Source: an uncultured Gemmiger sp.
Lineage (GTDB): Bacteria > Bacillota > Clostridia > Oscillospirales > Ruminococcaceae
Length of the DNA: 53,668 nt
Assembly (NCBI GenBank): GCA_944388105.1
Contig: CALXHN010000005.1
Location: forward strand, 1-53,668
Direction of reading: 5' to 3'
Position numbers and translations under genes: made by a program. The notes below the pieces were generated by a model, which searched no databases, was not told where the DNA came from, and was given only the letters and a program-made list of their open reading frames with translations. Of this stretch, positions 49,806 to 53,668 are shown piece after piece; within the stretch, counting starts at the first letter, position 1, and each line of letters begins with the position of its first letter.

Positions 49806-50819
49806 TTACTTCCCCTCCTTTGCATTCTTCACATTGAGCCAGCACGAAGCCATGTGGTGTTCGCCCACCTGGAGTTCCGGGGGCAGTTCGCGCAGGCAGA
49901 TCTTCATGGCGGAATCACACCGGGGGCAGAAAGCGCAGCCCGCGGGCAGGTCCAGCATGTTGATGGGCGTGCCGCCGATGGGAATCAGCCGCTCTTTCAT
50001 GTTGGAGCCGGAGGGGATGGAACGCAGCAGGCCCTTGGTGTATTCGTGGGCCGGCGCGTAGAAGATGTCGTCGGCGGTGCCGCGCTCACACACACGGCCG
50101 CCGTACATGACGATGATCTCATCGCACATGGAGGCGATGACGCCCAGGTCATGGGTGACGATGATGATGGCCATGCCCAGCTTCTTCTGCAGATCCTGCA
50201 TCAGTTCCAGGATCTGGGCCTGGATGGTCACGTCCAGGGCGGTGGTGGGCTCGTCGGCGATCAGAATGTCGGGTTCGCAGGCCAGAGCCATGGCGATCAT
50301 GACACGCTGGCGCATGCCGCCGGACAGCTCATAGGGATACTGCTTGATCCGCTTTTCCGGTTCATTGATGCCCACCAGTTCCAGCATCTCAATGGCACGG
50401 GCCTTGGCCTGGGCCTTGTTGCGGTCGGTGTGCAGCATGATGGCTTCCATCAGCTGGTTGCCGATGGTGAACACGGGGTTCAGGCTGGTCATGGGGTCCT
50501 GGAAGATGATGGAGCAGCATTTGCCGCGGAAGGACTGCATCTGCTTTTCATCCCACTTGGTGATGTCCTGACCCTTGTACAGGATCTGACCGCCGGTGAT
50601 GCCGCCGTTCTCGGACAGGATGTCCATGATGGAATAGGCGGTGACGGACTTGCCGGAGCCGGATTCGCCCACGATACCCAGGATCTTGCCCGGTTCCAGG
50701 GCGAAGGAGACGCCGTTGACCGCATGCACTTCGCCGCCCTTGTCGGTGGAGAAGGTGGTATGCAGGTCCTTGACTTCCAGGAGGTATTTCCAGTCCTGGC
50801 TGGTTTTTACTTCACTCAT
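49806..50819 (-). CDS. oppD: Oligopeptide ABC transporter ATPase
   Basis: 337 residues. Walker A GESGSGKS, signature [15 protein letters not shown], Walker [14 protein letters not shown], and a C-terminal cysteine motif ([14 protein letters not shown]). Pairs with OppF to drive peptide import. ATG 50817-50819; 13 bases after oppC. Confidence 0.95.
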   Translation of the reverse strand: MSEVKTSQDWKYLLEVKDLHTTFSTDKGGEVHAVNGVSFALEPGKILGIVGESGSGKSVTAYSIMDILSENGGITGGQILYKGQDITKWDEKQMQSFRGKCCSIIFQDPMTSLNPVFTIGNQLMEAIMLHTDRNKAQAKARAIEMLELVGINEPEKRIKQYPYELSGGMRQRVMIAMALACEPDILIADEPTTALDVTIQAQILELMQDLQKKLGMAIIIVTHDLGVIASMCDEIIVMYGGRVCERGTADDIFYAPAHEYTKGLLRSIPSGSNMKERLIPIGGTPINMLDLPAGCAFCPRCDSAMKICLRELPPELQVGEHHMASCWLNVKNAKEGK

Positions 50820-50832
50820 ACTTTGCCCCTCC

Positions 50833-51930
50833 TCAGCGCTTCAGTTTGGGGTCGAACGCGTCGCGCAGACCGTCGCCCAGCAGGTTGAAGGCCAGAACGA
50901 TCAGGCAGATGATCAGCGACGGGAAGACCAGCTTCATGGGATAGCTGTTGATACCCGCACGGGCTTCGTTGGCCAGAGAACCCAGCGAAGGCATGGGCAC
51001 CTTGACGCCGATGCCCAGGAAGGACAGGTAGCTTTCGGTGAAGATGGCAGAGGGGATCTGCAGCGCCACCGAGATGATGATGACGGACAGGCAGTTGGGC
51101 AGGATGTGCTTGCGCAGGATGCGGCCGCTGGGGGTGCCGATGGTGCGGGCCGCCAGAACGTACTCGTTCTGCTTGATGGTCAGGATCTGACCGCGGACCA
51201 GACGGGCCATGCCCACCCAGTACAGCAGGCCGAAGACCATGAACAGGGCGATCATGTTGGTGCCCAGGGACTGCAGCATGGGAACCTTTTCAATGACCGG
51301 CTTCAGGGTCTCGTTCAGAACAACGGAGAGCAGAATGATCATCAGGGTGTCCGGCAGACTGTAGATAATATCCACGATACGCATCATGATAATATCCACC
51401 GTGCCGCCGCACCAGCCCGAGATGGAGCCGTAGATCAAGCCGATGATCAGCACCATGATGGATGCCACCAGGCCGACGGCCAGGGAGACGCGGGTGCCGT
51501 AGATGACGCGGATGAAGTAGTCACGGCCCAGGCTGTCGGTGCCCATCACATGGGGGAACAGCTGTTCGCCGGTCTCTTCCATATACTGCAGTTCGCGGTC
51601 GGACCATTCGAAGGGAGCCAGGTTGGTGGCAGTCTTGTCACGGCGGCCGTCCACGGTGATGATGTCCTCATAGCTGTAGGGGACAAAGAACGGAATGATG
51701 ATGATGCTGAGCAGCAGCAGGACCAGCACGACGATGCTGCCCACGGCCAGCTTGTTCTTCATCAGGCGGCGGCAGCCGTCCTTGAAGAAGGTCACGCTTT
51801 CGCCCATGACCTCCTGCTGTGCCTTTTCTTCGTCGGTGGCGGGTTCAAAGTCAGCGGAGCTGAACTTGGACAGATCGATCTGGACCGAAAGAGGGTTCTT
51901 TTCGGGCATACCGTTTTCTGCGTAGGTCAT
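50833..51930 (-). CDS. oppC: Oligopeptide ABC transporter permease
   Basis: 365 residues, about six membrane helices. The N-terminal cytoplasmic stretch of about 60 residues (ENGMPEKNPLSVQ) and the OppC-type first periplasmic loop are visible (HVMGTDSLGRDYFIRVIYGTR), as is the EAA loop contacting the ATPases (EYVLAARTIGTPSGRILRKHILPN). Between oppB and oppD in a compact operon. Confidence 0.95.
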   Translation of the reverse strand: MTYAENGMPEKNPLSVQIDLSKFSSADFEPATDEEKAQQEVMGESVTFFKDGCRRLMKNKLAVGSIVVLVLLLLSIIIIPFFVPYSYEDIITVDGRRDKTATNLAPFEWSDRELQYMEETGEQLFPHVMGTDSLGRDYFIRVIYGTRVSLAVGLVASIMVLIIGLIYGSISGWCGGTVDIIMMRIVDIIYSLPDTLMIILLSVVLNETLKPVIEKVPMLQSLGTNMIALFMVFGLLYWVGMARLVRGQILTIKQNEYVLAARTIGTPSGRILRKHILPNCLSVIIISVALQIPSAIFTESYLSFLGIGVKVPMPSLGSLANEARAGINSYPMKLVFPSLIICLIVLAFNLLGDGLRDAFDPKLKR

Positions 51931-51945
51931 TTTCTTTCCTCCTTC

Positions 51946-52857
51946 TTACTCCAGTTCGATGCGCGGGTCGATCAGCTTGTACACCAGGTCGGTGATCAGG
52001 TTGGCCGACACCATCAGGATGCCCAGGAACAGGGTGGTGGCCATGATCAGGGGGTAGTCGCTGTTGTTGATGCTGTTGACGAACTGGGTGCCCAGGCCGC
52101 CGATGGTGAAGATGCTCTCAACGACCATGGAGCCGGTAATGATGTAGGCGATCATGGGGCCCACATAGGTGACAACGGGGATCAGCGCATTGCGCAGGGC
52201 ATGCTTGAAGATCACCTTGACCTGGGGCACGCCCTTGGCCCGGGCGGTACGCACATAATCCTGGCCCAAGGCGTCCAGCATGCTGGTCTTGGTCAGACGG
52301 GTGATGTACGCCATGGGGTACAAGGACAGGGAAACCACCGGCAGGAAGTAGTTGGGGTTTTCCGCGCTCCACACCGGGAAAATGTTCAGCTGCACGCAGA
52401 ATACCAGCAGCAGCAGGGTGGCCAGAACGAAGCTGGGCACACCGGTGAACAGGGTGGTGAAGAAGATGATCAGCCGGTCCGGCAGCTTGTTGCGGTTCAG
52501 GGCCGCAATGCTGCCCAGAACCAGACCCAGAACCACCGCCACCGCGGCAGCCTGCAGACCCAGCTGAGAAGAAACGCCGAAGCGGGTGATCAGGGTGGAG
52601 GTAATATCACGGCCGGTCTTCAGGGACACGCCCCAGTCACCGTGCAGGATATTGTTCATATACAGGATGTACTGCTCCCCCACCGGTTTATCCAGGTTGT
52701 AACGTGCTTCCAGCACGGCCTGGACCTGGGGACTGGGAGCCTTTTCCTTGTTGAAGGGGCCGCCGGGGATCGCGTTCATCGCGAAGAAGGTGATCAAGCT
52801 GATAATGATCACGGTCACGATCGCCAGCAACACACGTTTTACGACATATCGGGTCAC
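51946..52857 (-). CDS. oppB: Oligopeptide ABC transporter permease
   Basis: 303 residues, about six membrane helices. N-terminal TRYVVKRVLLAIVTV and the EAA loop DYVRTARAKGVPQVKVIFKHALRN are typical of OppB/DppB. The start is a GTG at 52855-52857 with GAGGAGAG upstream; no ATG is available in frame nearby. First gene of the oppBCDF-A operon, about 215 bases from its promoter. Confidence 0.94.
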   Translation of the reverse strand: MTRYVVKRVLLAIVTVIIISLITFFAMNAIPGGPFNKEKAPSPQVQAVLEARYNLDKPVGEQYILYMNNILHGDWGVSLKTGRDITSTLITRFGVSSQLGLQAAAVAVVLGLVLGSIAALNRNKLPDRLIIFFTTLFTGVPSFVLATLLLLVFCVQLNIFPVWSAENPNYFLPVVSLSLYPMAYITRLTKTSMLDALGQDYVRTARAKGVPQVKVIFKHALRNALIPVVTYVGPMIAYIITGSMVVESIFTIGGLGTQFVNSINNSDYPLIMATTLFLGILMVSANLITDLVYKLIDPRIELE

Positions 52858-53031
52858 GTTCGTTCACTCTCCTCATTAAATACGGGGCCCTGCAGGACCC
52901 GCGCTGGCTGCGTGTTTTGAACGGGCCGCCGCCCGTTTTCCCCGCCTGTTCCCCGTTTCGGGAGGGTGCCGGGTACGGAACACGTTTGTGTGCCTTCGGC
53001 GGACACCCCATCACAAAAAAAAGGAACGACA

Positions 53032-53057
53032 GCGTTTGATCAAACGCCATCGTTTGA
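53032..53057. promoter_or_regulatory. Palindromic operator-like element in the opp leader
   Basis: A perfect 16-base palindrome, GCGTTTGATCAAACGC (53032-53047), is followed by a third half-site CGTTTGA (53051-53057) in inverted orientation with a four-base gap. It lies about 18 bases downstream of the opp -10 box, so a bound protein would block initiation or elongation. The rest of 52858-53031 holds no gene or clear signal. Binding is inferred. Confidence 0.5.
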
Positions 53058-53074
53058 GCAAAGGAATCTTCAAT

Positions 53075-53103
53075 AAAATATCACAAAATTGTAACGTTGT
53101 CAA
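53075..53103 (-). promoter_or_regulatory. Promoter of the opp operon
   Basis: On the minus strand perfect TTGACA (53098-53103), a 17-base spacer and TATTTT (53075-53080). The predicted start is near 53068, giving a long leader of about 210 bases. Confidence 0.8.
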
Positions 53104-53142
53104 CTTTTCCGCCGGACAGAAAAGCCCCTTCAAATGTGAAAA

Positions 53143-53172
53143 TTTGCCCGGTGCCTACCGGCACCGGGCATA
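53143..53172 (-). terminator. Terminator after the hydrogenase gene
   Basis: GCCCGGTGCC and GGCACCGGGC form a perfect stem with a four-base loop; on the minus strand it is followed by AAATTTTC, a short T run. Confidence 0.7.
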
Positions 53173-53218
53173 AAAATCCAACTTTATTCTTTGTGTAAAG
53201 CCTTTTCAGGAAGTATTT

Positions 53219-53668
53219 TTATTCATTTTTTCCAGCCTGGGAGGGCATCTCCCAGCCAAAGTGATCGGTGTGCAGCCAGGCTTCGGCTGTCTCGCTGCCG
53301 GGAGCGCCCAGGGCTTCCCGGTACAGGGCCTGGATGGCGGGATTTTCGTGGGAGAAGCGCAGGGCACAGCCCTTGTCGATGCTGTACAGTACCTGTCCGC
53401 GGCTCTGGGCCAGCTCCTCATCGTCGGGGCTGTGGGGCTGTCCCCCGCCGCCGGCACATCCGCCGGGACAGGCCATGACTTCCACGAAATCGTAGTGCAC
53501 ACGGCCGGCGCGCACCGCTTCGATGAGGCGGCGGGTGTTGGCCAGCCCGCTGACCACCGCCGTTTTCACCACGGCGCCGCCCAGGTCGAACTCGGCCTCG
53601 GTCCAGCCCGGAGTGCCGTCGGCAGTTCCCCGCACGGCACGGAAGGCTTCCGGCGGCGGGTTCTGGTT
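53219..53668 (-). CDS. [FeFe]-hydrogenase, C-terminal part (cut by window edge)
   Basis: The last 149 residues of a [FeFe]-hydrogenase large subunit, which makes or consumes hydrogen. The H-cluster motif VEVMACPGGCAGGGGQP supplies the last cysteine ligands of the active site. After it comes the C-terminal tail typical of these enzymes (HENPAIQALYREALG, then ending near HTDHFGW). The 5' end lies beyond the window, so N-terminal iron-sulfur domains and the subtype (monomeric, or NAD/ferredoxin bifurcating) cannot be judged. The TAA stop at 53219-53221 is followed by a hairpin terminator. Confidence 0.92.
   Translation of the reverse strand, partial: NQNPPPEAFRAVRGTADGTPGWTEAEFDLGGAVVKTAVVSGLANTRRLIEAVRAGRVHYDFVEVMACPGGCAGGGGQPHSPDDEELAQSRGQVLYSIDKGCALRFSHENPAIQALYREALGAPGSETAEAWLHTDHFGWEMPSQAGKNE

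Noticed and set aside
50641..52920. Plus-strand open frame of 759 codons opposite oppD, oppC and oppB
   Set aside because: It spans three real genes on the other strand, is rich in H, D, Q and G, and has no recognisable domain: an antisense artefact.

Overview
The window looks like a chromosomal segment of a high-GC anaerobic member of the Clostridia, most likely Oscillospiraceae (Faecalibacterium/Gemmiger/Subdoligranulum type). The support is an Rnf operon in the clostridial order C-D-G-E-A-B, the C-terminus of an [FeFe]-hydrogenase, Firmicute-type promoters and strong AGGAGG ribosome sites. There is no sign of phage, IS elements, CRISPR, rRNA or tRNA. The taxon is inferred, not proven. Most genes lie on the minus strand.

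Layout. (1) 1-4617: Rnf complex operon rnfCDGEAB (rnfB cut by the window edge), with its own promoter and a divergent 47-residue membrane micro-ORF. (2) 5174-7625: glycogen branching enzyme and a divergent TetR-type regulator, with two inverted operator-like half-sites between them. (3) 7688-9994: an ECF vitamin-transporter S component divergent from a MocR/PdxR-type regulator, suggesting vitamin B6 control. (4) 9958-12783: a degenerate LCP-like membrane protein, a small acidic protein and cardiolipin synthase. (5) 12911-18893: a seven-gene operon rpe - rnfD-like - rnfE-like - rnfA-like - DUF1015 - basic low-complexity protein - rlmA. (6) 19083-24853: a surface polysaccharide operon (initiating sugar-phosphate transferase, two GT4, one GT2, UDP-galactopyranose mutase). 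(7) 24963-35911: a GT-C-like membrane protein, a WYL regulator, and an aromatic amino acid operon (pheA, aroB, aroC, fused aroE-aroK, DAHP synthase, aroA, tyrA). (8) 36151-39601: membrane proteins of unknown function and a protein resembling a C39 peptidase without its catalytic Cys and His. (9) 39615-39858: a candidate structured RNA with its own promoter. (10) 39902-44266: a Dlt-like acylation operon in the order A-C-B-D. (11) 44466-46419: ilvE and a divergent HAD hydrolase. (12) 46567-52857: oligopeptide transporter oppBCDF-A, with a palindromic operator-like element in its leader. (13) 53219-53668: C-terminus of an [FeFe]-hydrogenase.

The most unusual item is the second, incomplete Rnf-type module at 15637-18191. 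It has only D-, E- and A-like membrane subunits. The D-like subunit keeps the SAT motif used for covalent FMN attachment. The E- and A-like subunits have lost three of the four cysteine positions that hold the membrane [2Fe-2S] cluster in RnfA/RnfE. The complete Rnf operon in the same window has all four, which gives an internal reference. This suggests a flavinylated membrane complex with a different electron path, or a non-redox role.

Taken together the genes describe a fermentative anaerobe that conserves energy through ferredoxin (Rnf, hydrogenase), imports peptides and a vitamin, makes its own aromatic amino acids, stores glycogen and builds a decorated cell surface.
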